DNA from: Candidatus Thiodiazotropha endoloripes
GTDB lineage: Bacteria; Pseudomonadota; Gammaproteobacteria; Chromatiales; Chromatiaceae
NCBI RefSeq assembly: GCF_001708965.1
Contig: NZ_LVJW01000003.1
Span: 372,001 to 436,000, forward strand
Length of the DNA: 64,000 nucleotides
Reading direction: 5' to 3'
A program made the translations under genes and the position numbers. The notes below the pieces were generated by a model. The model did not search any database, was not told the DNA's origin, and saw only the letters and a program-made list of their open reading frames with translations. Positions 27,638 to 37,022 of this stretch are shown one piece after another. Each line of letters opens with the position of its first letter. Within the stretch, counting starts at the first letter, position 1.

Positions 27638-29536
27638 ATGCCTTTAATTACCCTGCGCAATCTCCATCTGAGCTTTGGTGACGCTCCTTTGCTGGATGGT
27701 ATCGAGCTGAGCATCGAGAAGGGTGAGCGCATTGCGTTGCTGGGGCGAAACGGTATGGGCAAATCGACCCTGATGAAAGTGATCATGGGTACCCAACTGG
27801 CAGATGATGGGGAACGGGTGGTCAGTAATGGGGTCAGTGTCGCACGACTGATCCAGGAGGTGCCGCAGGATATCGAAGGCACGGTCTATGATCTGGTGGC
27901 GGACGGTATTGGTGATCTGGCGGAAAAGTTGAAGACCTATCATCGTATCAGTCATCGTCTGGGGGAGGGTGATCAGTCGCTGCTCGACAGCCTGGCAAAA
28001 GCCCAGCACGATCTTGAAGCGAGCGGCGGTTGGCAACTTGAACAGCGGGTCGAAACCACGATCTCCCGTACCGGCCTGGATGCGGATGCACAGTTCGGTG
28101 AACTCTCGGGTGGCATGAAACGGCGGGTTCTGTTGGCCCAGGCGCTGGTGGCCGAGCCCGATCTGCTGTTACTTGACGAACCGACCAACCATCTCGATAT
28201 CGAGGCCATCAGCTGGATGGAAAACCTGCTGCTGGGATTCTCCGGTGCGGTGTTGTTCGTTACCCATGACCGGGCCTTTCTGCGTCGCCTGGCGAGCCGG
28301 ATCCTGGAGCTCGACCGGGGTGAATTGACGGACTGGCCCGGCGACTACGATAACTTTCTGCGTCGTAAGGAGGAGATGCTGAATGCCGAGGCGCTGGCCA
28401 ATGCCCGTTTCGATAAAAAGCTGGCCCAGGAGGAGATCTGGATACGCCAGGGCATCAAGGCAAGGCGCACCCGCAATGAGGGACGAGTCAGACAGCTCAA
28501 ATCGATGCGGGATCAGCGAAGTAAACGTCGCAGCAGCATGGGGCAGGTGAAGATGCAGCTGCAGAGCGCTGAAAGATCGGGGAAACTGGTGGTTGAAGTC
28601 GATGATGTCAGCTACTCCTGGGAAGAAAAGCCGATCATCCGTGGTCTCTCTACCACCATCATGCGCGGTGACCGGGTCGGCATTATCGGTCCTAACGGAT
28701 CGGGTAAGACGACACTACTGAATCTGTTGCTTGGCCAGCTGCAACCGGCACAGGGGCAGGTGAAACTCGGCACACAGATTCAGGTTGCCTATTTCGATCA
28801 GCTACGCAGTCAGCTAAACGAATCCCTGTCGGTTCAGGAGAATGTGGGTGGCGGCAGCGATAAAGTGGAGATCGAGGGCAAAAGCAAGCATATCATCTCC
28901 TATCTACAGGATTTTCTGTTCACCCCTGAACGTGCAAGAGCACCGGTGGATGCCCTCTCCGGTGGAGAACGAAATCGCCTGCTGCTGGCCAAACTGTTCA
29001 CCAAGCCGGCCAATGTTCTGGTGCTTGATGAACCAACCAACGATCTGGATATCGAAACCTTGGAGCTGCTTGAAGAGCTGTTGGTGAGTTATCAGGGTAC
29101 GCTGCTGCTGGTCAGCCATGACCGGGAATTTCTCGACCACTCTGTGACCAGCTGTCTGATTTTCGAAGGGGATGGCAGAGTTACCGAGTCTGTTGGCGGT
29201 TACAGTGATTGGGAGCAAAAACAGAAGCAGACTAAAATCAGTAGAGACAATGCCGCTCAGGAAAAGATCAAGTCTCAACGGCAGAAGCCGAAAAACAGAA
29301 CAGCAAAGTTGAGTTATAAAGATCAGCGTGAACTGGATCAATTGCCGCAACAGATTGAACAGCTGGAGCAATCTCTCAGCGGCTTGCAGGAGCAGCTCAG
29401 TGATCCTGATCTCTATCAGACTGGCAAAGGGGAGCAGGTGGTTGAACTGCAGCAGCAGATGACAGAGGTGGAACATGACCTGGAGCAGGCTTATGCGCGT
29501 TGGGAAGAACTCGAAACATTCAAAGAAGGTGGATGA
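27638..29536 (+). CDS. uup: ABC-F family ATPase, Uup type
   Basis: 632 residues, a soluble tandem ABC protein without membrane domain. First ATPase: Walker A GRNGMGKST, signature LSGGMKRRVLLAQALV, Walker B LLLDEPTNHLD. Second: Walker A GPNGSGKTT, signature LSGGERNRLLLAKLF, Walker B LVLDEPTNDLD. The linker between them (about 235-310) is the ribosome-contacting arm, and a C-terminal coiled coil (about 555-630: LPQQIEQLEQSLSGLQEQL) identifies the Uup branch. Uup acts on the ribosome or on branched DNA intermediates and affects transposon excision precision. Start ATG is at 27638. Confidence 0.93.
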   Translation: MPLITLRNLHLSFGDAPLLDGIELSIEKGERIALLGRNGMGKSTLMKVIMGTQLADDGERVVSNGVSVARLIQEVPQDIEGTVYDLVADGIGDLAEKLKTYHRISHRLGEGDQSLLDSLAKAQHDLEASGGWQLEQRVETTISRTGLDADAQFGELSGGMKRRVLLAQALVAEPDLLLLDEPTNHLDIEAISWMENLLLGFSGAVLFVTHDRAFLRRLASRILELDRGELTDWPGDYDNFLRRKEEMLNAEALANARFDKKLAQEEIWIRQGIKARRTRNEGRVRQLKSMRDQRSKRRSSMGQVKMQLQSAERSGKLVVEVDDVSYSWEEKPIIRGLSTTIMRGDRVGIIGPNGSGKTTLLNLLLGQLQPAQGQVKLGTQIQVAYFDQLRSQLNESLSVQENVGGGSDKVEIEGKSKHIISYLQDFLFTPERARAPVDALSGGERNRLLLAKLFTKPANVLVLDEPTNDLDIETLELLEELLVSYQGTLLLVSHDREFLDHSVTSCLIFEGDGRVTESVGGYSDWEQKQKQTKISRDNAAQEKIKSQRQKPKNRTAKLSYKDQRELDQLPQQIEQLEQSLSGLQEQLSDPDLYQTGKGEQVVELQQQMTEVEHDLEQAYARWEELETFKEGG

Positions 29537-29582
29537 ACATCGCCGATTTTTCTCGTCCGCTGTGGTCTTCAGGTCAATTCTG

Positions 29583-29987
29583 ATGCTGTTGTTGTGGTCG
29601 ATGCTGACGTCTGTCTGGGCAGGTGGCAGCTGTGTGGTTGCCAAACGCCAAGGGGACTCCCTTGCGATTGAGTGGCAGGCATCGTTTTCCGACAGCGCCT
29701 TGTCGGCCATGGAGAAGGCAAAAAAACGGCTGCTCGATCAGGGGTATCGAAAAAAAGGTCAGGATGTACACGCTCAAGCCGGTAGTGATCTCCCCCATGC
29801 CTATCTGGTTATCGTCAAAACGGGTTACACCACTCTGAGAGGCCAACCCAGAACCAGCTACGGTTGTGGCTTCAGCCCTGTCTCCGCAGGAGAAGCTGAA
29901 CGGGCGGCGCTCTACGATCTGCGCAACTACTCCTGGGGCTGGAAGCCGGAGTTTGGTTATGAAGTGGTAGAGCGATTCCGCTATTGA
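29583..29987 (+). CDS. Secreted hypothetical protein
   Basis: 134 residues from the ATG at 29583 (MLLLWSMLTSVWAGG), which gives a signal peptide cleaved after VWA; a GTG 21 bp upstream would also be possible. The mature protein contains two cysteines (GSCVVAK, SYGCGF), a QASFSDSALSAMEKAKKRLL helix and the ending SWGWKPEFGYEVVERFRY. No family is recognised; pattern is that of periplasmic DUF-type proteins. It is 46 bp downstream of uup and on the same strand. Confidence 0.6.
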   Translation: MLLLWSMLTSVWAGGSCVVAKRQGDSLAIEWQASFSDSALSAMEKAKKRLLDQGYRKKGQDVHAQAGSDLPHAYLVIVKTGYTTLRGQPRTSYGCGFSPVSAGEAERAALYDLRNYSWGWKPEFGYEVVERFRY

Positions 29988-30278
29988 GCGGCCCCAACCG
30001 CGTCGGAAATGGAATAGACAGAGAGGATTTGCATGAACTGTAAGTGACTTATTTAACAGAAATTTTTTAAGTTACAATCAGTTTGCTGTTGGCTTGAAGC
30101 CGCTGTATAGTGCCGGATTAATAAAGGGTTGGGTAGTGATTCGCTGTCAGCATGTTGTTCGGTTGTCGGTTCAGATTCAGGCTGCTCCGGGAGCTGATGT
30201 CTAACAAGCCGAAGGGCTAGGCTGCCCACCTGCTCGAATGGATTTCCACCTGAATCGGCCAATAAAAGAACCTACAAA

Positions 30279-31271
30279 ATGTCAACGAACCAAAGCAACG
30301 AACTGCAACAACGCTTGATGCGACCGCTGCTTTGGTCGATTCTTGCCGCCATAGCCATCTATGGGGTTTCCGTGGTTGCCAGCGATTTTCAGGCGGTAAC
30401 CGAATCGCTCGGCAAACTCAGCCTGATGGATTGGTCGATTGTTTTGGGTCTTTCCCTGGTCAACTACTCTCTGAGGTTCATTCGCTGGGAAATCTATCTG
30501 AATCGTCTGCAAAGCCGGATTCCAGTGCTGCGCAGTTTTGCCTACTACCTTGGTGGATTCGCCTTCACCACAACCCCGGGTAAGGCGGGCGAGGCAGTTC
30601 GCTCTCTCTATCTGAAACGTCATGGCGTTTCCTATACTGCCAGTCTGGCGGCATTTTTCACAGAGCGCTTTACTGACCTTGTCGCCATGGTCCTGCTGGC
30701 GCTGGTGGCAGCCATCACTTTCCCTGAGTATCAATGGCTGGTGATTGTCATAACGGTTTTCATTCTTGCCATGCTACCGTTTATCCATGTCAGGTCATTT
30801 CATGCACTGATCAGTCGCTATCTGCATAAATTGAACTCCGAGCGGCTGCGCAGCTTCGGGTTGAAAGTTCTCGATCTGCTGGTTTCCGCATCCACACTGC
30901 TGCGCTCAGGACCGCTCTATGCGGGGCTCGGTCTGGGACTTGTGGCCTGGGCTGCCGAGGGAGTTGCTTTCTATGTGATTCTGCAGTCCCTTGAAATTGA
31001 GACCTCGATCGAAATGGCGGTAGGTATCTACTCTGTCAGTGTGCTTGCCGGCGCCATCTCCTTCATACCGGGGGGATTGGGAGGTACTGAAGCGGTGATG
31101 GTGCTGTTACTGACACTCATCGGTGCAGATACCTCGGCTGCGATCGCCGCCACCCTGATCTGCCGACTGGCCACACTTTGGTTTGCTGTGCTGATTGGCG
31201 GTATTATCATCGGCTCATTGGAGTTGATCGATAAAGACAAAAACTTTCAGGCACCTGATGTGCAAAATTAG
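30279..31271 (+). CDS. UPF0104/LPG-synthase-TM-like membrane protein (flippase-like)
   Basis: 330 residues, seven to eight membrane helices, of the lysylphosphatidylglycerol synthase transmembrane-region (AglD/UPF0104) superfamily. Motif YYLGGFAFTTTPGKAGEAVR near residues 88-107 and the C-terminal FIPGGLGGTEAVMVLLLTL are characteristic. Members are associated with transport or flipping of lipid-linked sugars or with lipid modification. It leads the row of HAD-UbiA, DprE1-like and DprE2-like genes on the same strand, so a part in moving a polyprenyl-phosphate sugar is a reasonable inference. Confidence 0.85.
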   Translation: MSTNQSNELQQRLMRPLLWSILAAIAIYGVSVVASDFQAVTESLGKLSLMDWSIVLGLSLVNYSLRFIRWEIYLNRLQSRIPVLRSFAYYLGGFAFTTTPGKAGEAVRSLYLKRHGVSYTASLAAFFTERFTDLVAMVLLALVAAITFPEYQWLVIVITVFILAMLPFIHVRSFHALISRYLHKLNSERLRSFGLKVLDLLVSASTLLRSGPLYAGLGLGLVAWAAEGVAFYVILQSLEIETSIEMAVGIYSVSVLAGAISFIPGGLGGTEAVMVLLLTLIGADTSAAIAATLICRLATLWFAVLIGGIIIGSLELIDKDKNFQAPDVQN

Positions 31272-31292
31272 AGACGCTGGGATTGGCCTAGT

Positions 31293-32723
31293 ATGAGTGA
31301 TTCAATGACTAAACCACTTGTCGTAGATCTGGATGGAACGCTGATTCAGACTGATCTTCTTGCCGAATCAGCGTTCGCCCTGATAAAGCAGAACTTTCTG
31401 TTTCTTTTCATGTTTCCGATTTGGCTTATGAAAGGCAAGGCGGTACTGAAAGAGGAGATTGCTTCCAGAGTCGATATTGATGTCACAATTCTGCCTTATC
31501 AGCAGGAGTTTCTTGAATTTCTCAAGGGTGAACATGGGAATGGCCGACGACTGGTGCTCGCCACGGCCTCGAATCGGAGATATGCCGATGCAATCGCCTC
31601 CCATCTGGGGATTTTTCAGGATGTTCTGTCGAGCAATGCCGAGGTCAATCTGTCGGGTGATCGTAAGCTGCAACATCTGACCGAACTGTTCGGCAACAGC
31701 GGTTTCGCCTATGCGGGCAACGGCATGGTCGATATGAAGGTGTGGGCCGGAGCCGAGTCAGCGATTCTGGTGAATCCTGAACGGGGTGTGAAAGATCAGG
31801 CGTCGAGTCGGCATAAGGTCGATGGGATCTTTGAAAGCAATAGTGACAACCGACTGAAAAACTACATCAAAGCGCTTCGTCTGCATCAGTGGCTAAAGAA
31901 TTTTCTGATATTTGTCCCCTTGTTGATGGCGCACAAATTCGGTGACATTAGCCTGCTCAAACAGGCGGTTTTGGGATTTTTCGCCTTTGGTTTTTGTGCC
32001 TCCAGCGTCTATCTGCTGAATGACCTGCTCGATCTTGCGGATGACAGGAAGCACCCAACCAAGCGAAACCGGCCGTTTGCAGCAGGCACGGTCTCACTCA
32101 TTCATGGCATTCTGCTGATTCCCGTACTGCTGATCACTGCCTTCTCAATTGCGCTTTTTCTGCCGCTGGAGTTTTTGATCGTGCTTGGATTATATTATCT
32201 GATCACCGTCGCCTATTCCTTTTATCTGAAACGCTTTGCACCGATCGATGTGTTGACGCTGGCGAGCCTCTATACCACCCGTATCATCGCTGGTGCGGCA
32301 GCGGTATCGGTAATGCCGTCATTCTGGTTACTGGCATTTTCCATGTTTCTGTTTCTCAGTCTTGCTCTGGTAAAACGCTTTACTGAACTGCTGACCATGC
32401 AGCACCAGGCGGAAACCAAAACCCTTGGTCGTGGTTACATGACCACGGATCTTGAGACGCTCTCCCATTTCGGCAGTGCCAGTGCTTATCTGGCGGTACT
32501 CGTATTGGCCTTGTATATAAACAGTGAACACGTAACTGGGCTTTACACCCATCCGGAAGTGATCTGGCTGCTCTGCCCGCTACTGCTCTATCTGGTTACC
32601 CGGATCTGGTTGTTGGCTCGTCGTGGGAAAGTGGATGAGGATCCCGTTGTGTTTGTCATCCGGGACAGGCACAGCCAATGGGTAGTCGGTATTGGTGCAA
32701 TTTTACTCTGGCTGGCGATCTAA
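31293..32723 (+). CDS. HAD phosphatase-UbiA prenyltransferase fusion
   Basis: 476 residues. The N-terminal HAD domain (about 8-190) has the nucleophile/acid pair Asp12 and Asp14 in VVDLDGTLIQTD and LATASNRRYAD as motif II. The C-terminal UbiA domain (about 195-476) has the metal/diphosphate motif VYLLNDLLDLADDRKHPTKR with about eight membrane helices. The UbiA branch resembles Rv3806c, which links phosphoribosyl diphosphate to decaprenyl phosphate; the HAD domain could then remove the 5-phosphate, doing the job of the separate phosphatase in mycobacteria. It is 21 bp downstream of the flippase-like gene. Confidence 0.88.
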   Translation: MSDSMTKPLVVDLDGTLIQTDLLAESAFALIKQNFLFLFMFPIWLMKGKAVLKEEIASRVDIDVTILPYQQEFLEFLKGEHGNGRRLVLATASNRRYADAIASHLGIFQDVLSSNAEVNLSGDRKLQHLTELFGNSGFAYAGNGMVDMKVWAGAESAILVNPERGVKDQASSRHKVDGIFESNSDNRLKNYIKALRLHQWLKNFLIFVPLLMAHKFGDISLLKQAVLGFFAFGFCASSVYLLNDLLDLADDRKHPTKRNRPFAAGTVSLIHGILLIPVLLITAFSIALFLPLEFLIVLGLYYLITVAYSFYLKRFAPIDVLTLASLYTTRIIAGAAAVSVMPSFWLLAFSMFLFLSLALVKRFTELLTMQHQAETKTLGRGYMTTDLETLSHFGSASAYLAVLVLALYINSEHVTGLYTHPEVIWLLCPLLLYLVTRIWLLARRGKVDEDPVVFVIRDRHSQWVVGIGAILLWLAI

Positions 32724-32734
32724 CAGGTCCTAAT

Positions 32735-34057
32735 ATGACAAACAGAAGTTATCAATCCTGGGCAGGTTATCCTGTCGTCAATCATGAAGCCCGAAAGATG
32801 AATTGGCAGACCGATTCACTACCGCTGGAAGGGAGCGACGGCAAGAGCTTTTTACCTTACGGTAACGGTAGGAGTTACGGTGACGTTTGCCTGAATGACG
32901 GCGGCATTGTGATCGATTGTCGTGGCTTGAATCACTTTATCGAATTCGATGCAGAACATGGTGTACTGCGTTGCGAAGCGGGAGTCACCCTTCAGGAGAT
33001 CCTCCACTTTACGGTGCCAAAAGGATGGTTTTTATCGGTAACCCCCGGCACCCAGTTTGTCACGGTGGGTGGCGCAATCGCTAATGATGTACACGGTAAG
33101 AATCATCATAAGGCCGGTACCTTCGGTCAGCATGTCAACCGCTTCGAGTTACTGCGATCAGATGGTTCCAGGCGTATCTGTTCTGCTGATGAAAACACCG
33201 AGTGGTATCAGGCGACCATTGGTGGATTGGGTTTGACCGGTGTCATAACCTGGGCTGAGATCCGGCTGCGACCGGTTAAAAGTGCGTTGATCGATCAGGA
33301 GGTGATTCGCTACTCGAATCTTGCAGAGTTCTTCGAGATCGCAAAAGCATCCGACCAGGATTATGAACATACCGTCGCCTGGATAGACTGCCTGGCACAA
33401 GGGGATCAACTGGGTCGGGGTCTGTTTATCCGGGGTAACTACTCTGACACTGTGCAGAACAGTAGTATCAGGCAACCGAAGTTCAATCTCACCGTACCTG
33501 TTGAGCCGCCATTCACACTGATCAACTCAATGACCTTGAAAATGTTCAATACGGTCTATTACAACAAGCAGAGAAAGGTGCAGACCAAAGGCCAGGTTCA
33601 CTACAAACCCTTTTTCTATCCGCTGGATGCAATCTATCAATGGAACAGAATCTATGGATCGAAAGGTTTTTTTCAATACCAGTGCGCCTTGCCGGTTGAA
33701 CATATGGAGGATGCCATGCGTGAGATCCTGGAGAGAATCAGTAGCACCGGCCTCGGTTCGTTTCTTACCGTATTGAAACTGTTTGGCGACAAGCCATCCC
33801 CGGGTTTACTCTCATTTCCCATACCCGGCGCAACCCTGGCACTCGATTTTCCGAACTATGGACAGAAGACACTGGATCTGCTGAATCAGCTTGATGAAGT
33901 GACCCGTTCAGTTGGTGGTCGGGTCAACCCATCCAAGGATGCGCGCATGTCGAGTGCGGATTTTCAGCTTCATTTTACCAACTGGCGGAAGATGGAGGAT
34001 TATATCGATCCCCGGATTTCATCGAGTTTTTGGCGAAGGGTAACGGCAGAATCATGA
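32735..34057 (+). CDS. DprE1-like FAD-linked oxidoreductase
   Basis: 440 residues of the vanillyl-alcohol oxidase/DprE1 family. FAD-binding domain has PYGNGRSYGDVCLNDGG (about 47-63) and VTPGTQFVTVGGAIANDVHG; the substrate domain ends with RVNPSKDARMSSADF. In mycobacteria DprE1 oxidises the 2'-hydroxyl of decaprenylphosphoryl ribose. The ATG at 32735 follows the upstream stop codon by 11 bp; a longer frame exists. The downstream SDR starts by a 4-bp ATGA overlap, so the two are translated together as expected for the two half-reactions of an epimerisation. Confidence 0.88.
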   Translation: MTNRSYQSWAGYPVVNHEARKMNWQTDSLPLEGSDGKSFLPYGNGRSYGDVCLNDGGIVIDCRGLNHFIEFDAEHGVLRCEAGVTLQEILHFTVPKGWFLSVTPGTQFVTVGGAIANDVHGKNHHKAGTFGQHVNRFELLRSDGSRRICSADENTEWYQATIGGLGLTGVITWAEIRLRPVKSALIDQEVIRYSNLAEFFEIAKASDQDYEHTVAWIDCLAQGDQLGRGLFIRGNYSDTVQNSSIRQPKFNLTVPVEPPFTLINSMTLKMFNTVYYNKQRKVQTKGQVHYKPFFYPLDAIYQWNRIYGSKGFFQYQCALPVEHMEDAMREILERISSTGLGSFLTVLKLFGDKPSPGLLSFPIPGATLALDFPNYGQKTLDLLNQLDEVTRSVGGRVNPSKDARMSSADFQLHFTNWRKMEDYIDPRISSSFWRRVTAES

Positions 34058-34791
34058 GAAAAACATTGATCATTGGAGCGACCTCCGCGATCGCTCAGGA
34101 CCTGGCAAAGTTGTTTGCTGAAGCGGGTGATGCGATCTGTCTTGTCGCACGCAGTGAGAACAAGCTGAAGATTCTGGCTGATGACTTACAGCTCAGGGGA
34201 GCCTCGTCGGTCGCCATGCAAAGCATGGATGTGCTTGAGTATGAGCGACATCAGTCGGTCCTCGACACGGCTGTGGAGGCACTGGATGGGCTGGACCTTG
34301 TGGTGATTGCCCATGGCACACTCCCGGATCAAGCAGCCTGTCAGCGCTCCCCCGGTCTGACGAAACAAGAGTTCGAGGTCAATGCCCTGACGACAATCTC
34401 ACTGTTGACTAACCTGGCAAACTACTTTGAAGAGAAGCAGCGTGGATCCATCGTGGTGATCTCTTCGGTTGCCGGGGATCGCGGGCGACAAAGCAACTAT
34501 GTGTATGGTGCTGCTAAGGGTGCGGTGACAATTTTTCTACAGGGATTACGTAACAGGCTCTCTAAATCGGGGGTCAATGTTGTGACAGTCAAACCTGGCT
34601 TTGTGGATACGCCGATGACGGCGGACTTTCCCAAAGGAGCGCTATGGGCGTCATCGGAAAGGGTTGCGCAGGATATCAATAAGGCGATCGATGGTCAGAA
34701 GAGTGTTGCCTATGTACCCTGGTTCTGGCGCTATATCATGCTGATCATTAAATCCATACCGGAAATGGTGTTCAAGAAATTATCGCTTTAA
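34054..34791 (+). CDS. DprE2-like short-chain dehydrogenase
   Basis: 245 residues, Rossmann-fold SDR: N-terminal IIGATSAIAQDLAKLF (NAD(P)-binding), VIAHG motif, catalytic YVYGAAKGAV (Tyr-X3-Lys equivalents) and C-terminal VKPGFVDTPM. In mycobacteria DprE2 reduces the 2-keto intermediate made by DprE1 to decaprenylphosphoryl arabinose. The start overlaps the preceding stop as ATGA. Together with the upstream UbiA and oxidase genes this points to a polyprenyl-phosphate pentose pathway. Substrate identity is not proven by sequence. Confidence 0.88.
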   Translation: MRKTLIIGATSAIAQDLAKLFAEAGDAICLVARSENKLKILADDLQLRGASSVAMQSMDVLEYERHQSVLDTAVEALDGLDLVVIAHGTLPDQAACQRSPGLTKQEFEVNALTTISLLTNLANYFEEKQRGSIVVISSVAGDRGRQSNYVYGAAKGAVTIFLQGLRNRLSKSGVNVVTVKPGFVDTPMTADFPKGALWASSERVAQDINKAIDGQKSVAYVPWFWRYIMLIIKSIPEMVFKKLSL

Positions 34792-34881
34792 CAGACCCTG
34801 GAGTCTCTTGTCTCCATGATGTCGATTCTGAATCACTCAGGGGGTCCAGCTGTGGCTGCTGATTCTGATCGTCTTGGCTTT

Positions 34882-36342
34882 TTATAGCGGCAGGTGGTGA
34901 AGCCAGATCTCATCCATACCGGTATGTGGTATATGCCAGGAAAGGGCATACAGAATCAGCAGGGATATGATGCCTAAATAGAGTATCAGACTGCTGATAT
35001 TGCCTTTTGATATCACACCATCAATATAACCACCGGCTCTCGCAATAAGACCTCTGGGATTCTCATCAGTGGCTGGATTGATCAACAGTAAGACCAGTAG
35101 GGACACCAGGTGAATGTGGAGGAATCGACCCCAGTCGATGGCAACGATGAACAGCGGGATGGTGCCTAGAATACTGCTCATGATGAACAGGGAAGCGAGC
35201 CAGTTGTGCTTGATAAACTGGAATCTGTTGAAGATCGGAACAAAGGCCAGTAAAGCGAGTAGTAGACAGGTCCCATACTTATAAAAATATCCCTGGTTTT
35301 GTATGCCGTCACGTACTGCGTTCAGACCATACTCCGTTGAGCGTGCCAGCGCGGATATGGCGCCTTCGGTCTTGCAATGATGTACGGCGTGTGGATTGAG
35401 TGAGTCGCAAATGATCTCGACATGCTGGTTGTTGCCAGCGTGGGTAATGGCGGCATAGAAAGCCGCAATCGAGATCACCAGCAAAACCCCAATCAGCAGA
35501 TCGGGTTTTAGCGATCGATCCGTCTTGGCAATATAGACCGACAGAAAGTAGGGCAGGAAAACGGCCAGCATCTCATGACTCAGTATCAAAACCGGATAGA
35601 CAAGCATGATCAGAACGGTGGTGCTTCTGATGGCGCTTTGACTGACCGTTATCGATATCCAGGTAAAGAGTGGGAACAGTGCCAGGTAGAGTATCTCTTT
35701 CCTGAATCCCCCTTGCAGATCGTGCAGATGAAAGGCAAAGATAAATGGTGAGACGATGAGCAGTATAAAAGGCAACAGGCTCTCTTGTCTTCGCAGCAAC
35801 AGCCCCAGAAACAGGAAAAAGGAGAAGTAACAGACGATTTGTGTCAGCAGTACATAGATAGCCGGCTCCGTTGCTGTGGTTTTCCAGAGCCATAGATAGG
35901 CTTCGCCAAGCAGACCCCTTCTTACAAATCCTGCCTGATAATTGATCAGCCAGTCGCCAATCCGCCAGTTGTTGTTGTCGATATATCCCTGCATGCCCAG
36001 ATAGAAAGTGATCAGGCAGAGTAGAGAGATATAGATAAAAAGGTAGAGATCGGTTAAACGGAAGGGCTTGATCCGGTTTTCCACCTTGAATATCCAGTTC
36101 AGAATCGGTGATCCCAGTGTCAACAGAATCGCCAGGGTCAACGCCAACCTGATGAACGTATCGTAAAGTGCGTAATACTCCTCGAATGTGATGTGTGACT
36201 GTCCTTGGATCAGCCGATTGAAAACAAACGCGTTACCGTCATAGATCGCTTTTATTATTTCATGACCAAACAGCCACGCCAGGATCAGGCCGGACCACAT
36301 GACCAGCAGCAACAAATAGTGATTTCTACTCAAATTAAACAT
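34882..36342 (-). CDS. Polytopic membrane protein of unknown function
   Basis: 486 residues with about eleven hydrophobic segments (LLLVMWSGLILAWLFGH, FILLIVSPFIFAFHL, VLLVISIAAFYAAI, LIINPATDENP context). A cysteine-containing loop (EIICDSLNPHAVHHCKTEG) lies about two thirds along. No family could be named; it is the size and layout of a GT-C-type glycosyltransferase or polymerase, but the diagnostic acidic motif of that fold is not clear (an HDLQGGFRKEI loop is the best candidate). It converges with the DprE-like genes. A role as user of the lipid-linked pentose is only inference. The ATG at 36342 is preferred to a TTG 3 bp earlier. Confidence 0.75.
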   Translation of the reverse strand: MFNLSRNHYLLLLVMWSGLILAWLFGHEIIKAIYDGNAFVFNRLIQGQSHITFEEYYALYDTFIRLALTLAILLTLGSPILNWIFKVENRIKPFRLTDLYLFIYISLLCLITFYLGMQGYIDNNNWRIGDWLINYQAGFVRRGLLGEAYLWLWKTTATEPAIYVLLTQIVCYFSFFLFLGLLLRRQESLLPFILLIVSPFIFAFHLHDLQGGFRKEILYLALFPLFTWISITVSQSAIRSTTVLIMLVYPVLILSHEMLAVFLPYFLSVYIAKTDRSLKPDLLIGVLLVISIAAFYAAITHAGNNQHVEIICDSLNPHAVHHCKTEGAISALARSTEYGLNAVRDGIQNQGYFYKYGTCLLLALLAFVPIFNRFQFIKHNWLASLFIMSSILGTIPLFIVAIDWGRFLHIHLVSLLVLLLINPATDENPRGLIARAGGYIDGVISKGNISSLILYLGIISLLILYALSWHIPHTGMDEIWLHHLPL

Positions 36343-37022
36343 CAAACTGCTCTACCCCAAACACTAGGCCCTGACAGATCCTGTTGTGATGTTACATATA
36401 AACCGACTTCCGGTTATTAATCCACTGTTACCTGTATTCAATCTATTCGCTCAAAAAAACGTCTTACGTGAATCGCTGAAAAATCGGCCATCTGTACAAA
36501 TACCGGGGTCCATGCGGTGATAATCCAGAGACCCGATATCTACCGGGATGATAGAAAGTTCTGAATCAGAGGTCTCTGAAGTGAATATCGTTAGATGGCA
36601 TTGGCTTAATGTCTGATAACGATCCGGATTGTACTCTGTTAGCCGGTAAACAGAGAACTGATTCAGTAATTTCTTCTGAAATCTGTGTTGATGGCCTCTA
36701 TTATGCCTCAAGTCATTTTCTGCAAATTGTACTGTTGATCTGTGACTATTCTCAGCGGACTCTCTGTGACCATGAAACCTGAGTCAATGGTCCGCTATTC
36801 GTCGGTGGACATTATATGCATCGACGGGTGACTCAGATGTTAAAAATTCACACTAAAAAGTCGTAGTGATTTCGCCCGATTGGCTCTCTGTAACCACGCC
36901 CCCCATTAAATGAAATAGGGCCTCCCCAAAGGATTGTGATGAATATCGTCTGGCATGCTAAATAATAAAAAGCTAATATAAGAAAATACTTACTTTTTCT
37001 ACCTTGAGCAGGCCATTCCACC
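36343..37022. other. Long intergenic region before soeA, no gene seen
   Basis: 680 bases, AT-rich towards the soeA side (36840-37010), with sequences fit to act as promoter. It holds a copy of the junction motif at 36364-36377. A minus-strand frame of 86 codons at 36451-36711 has no supporting features and is not called. Confidence 0.5.

Noticed and set aside
36451-36711. 86-codon minus-strand frame upstream of soeA
   Set aside because: No ribosome binding site, domain or composition support, and it lies in an AT-rich spacer.
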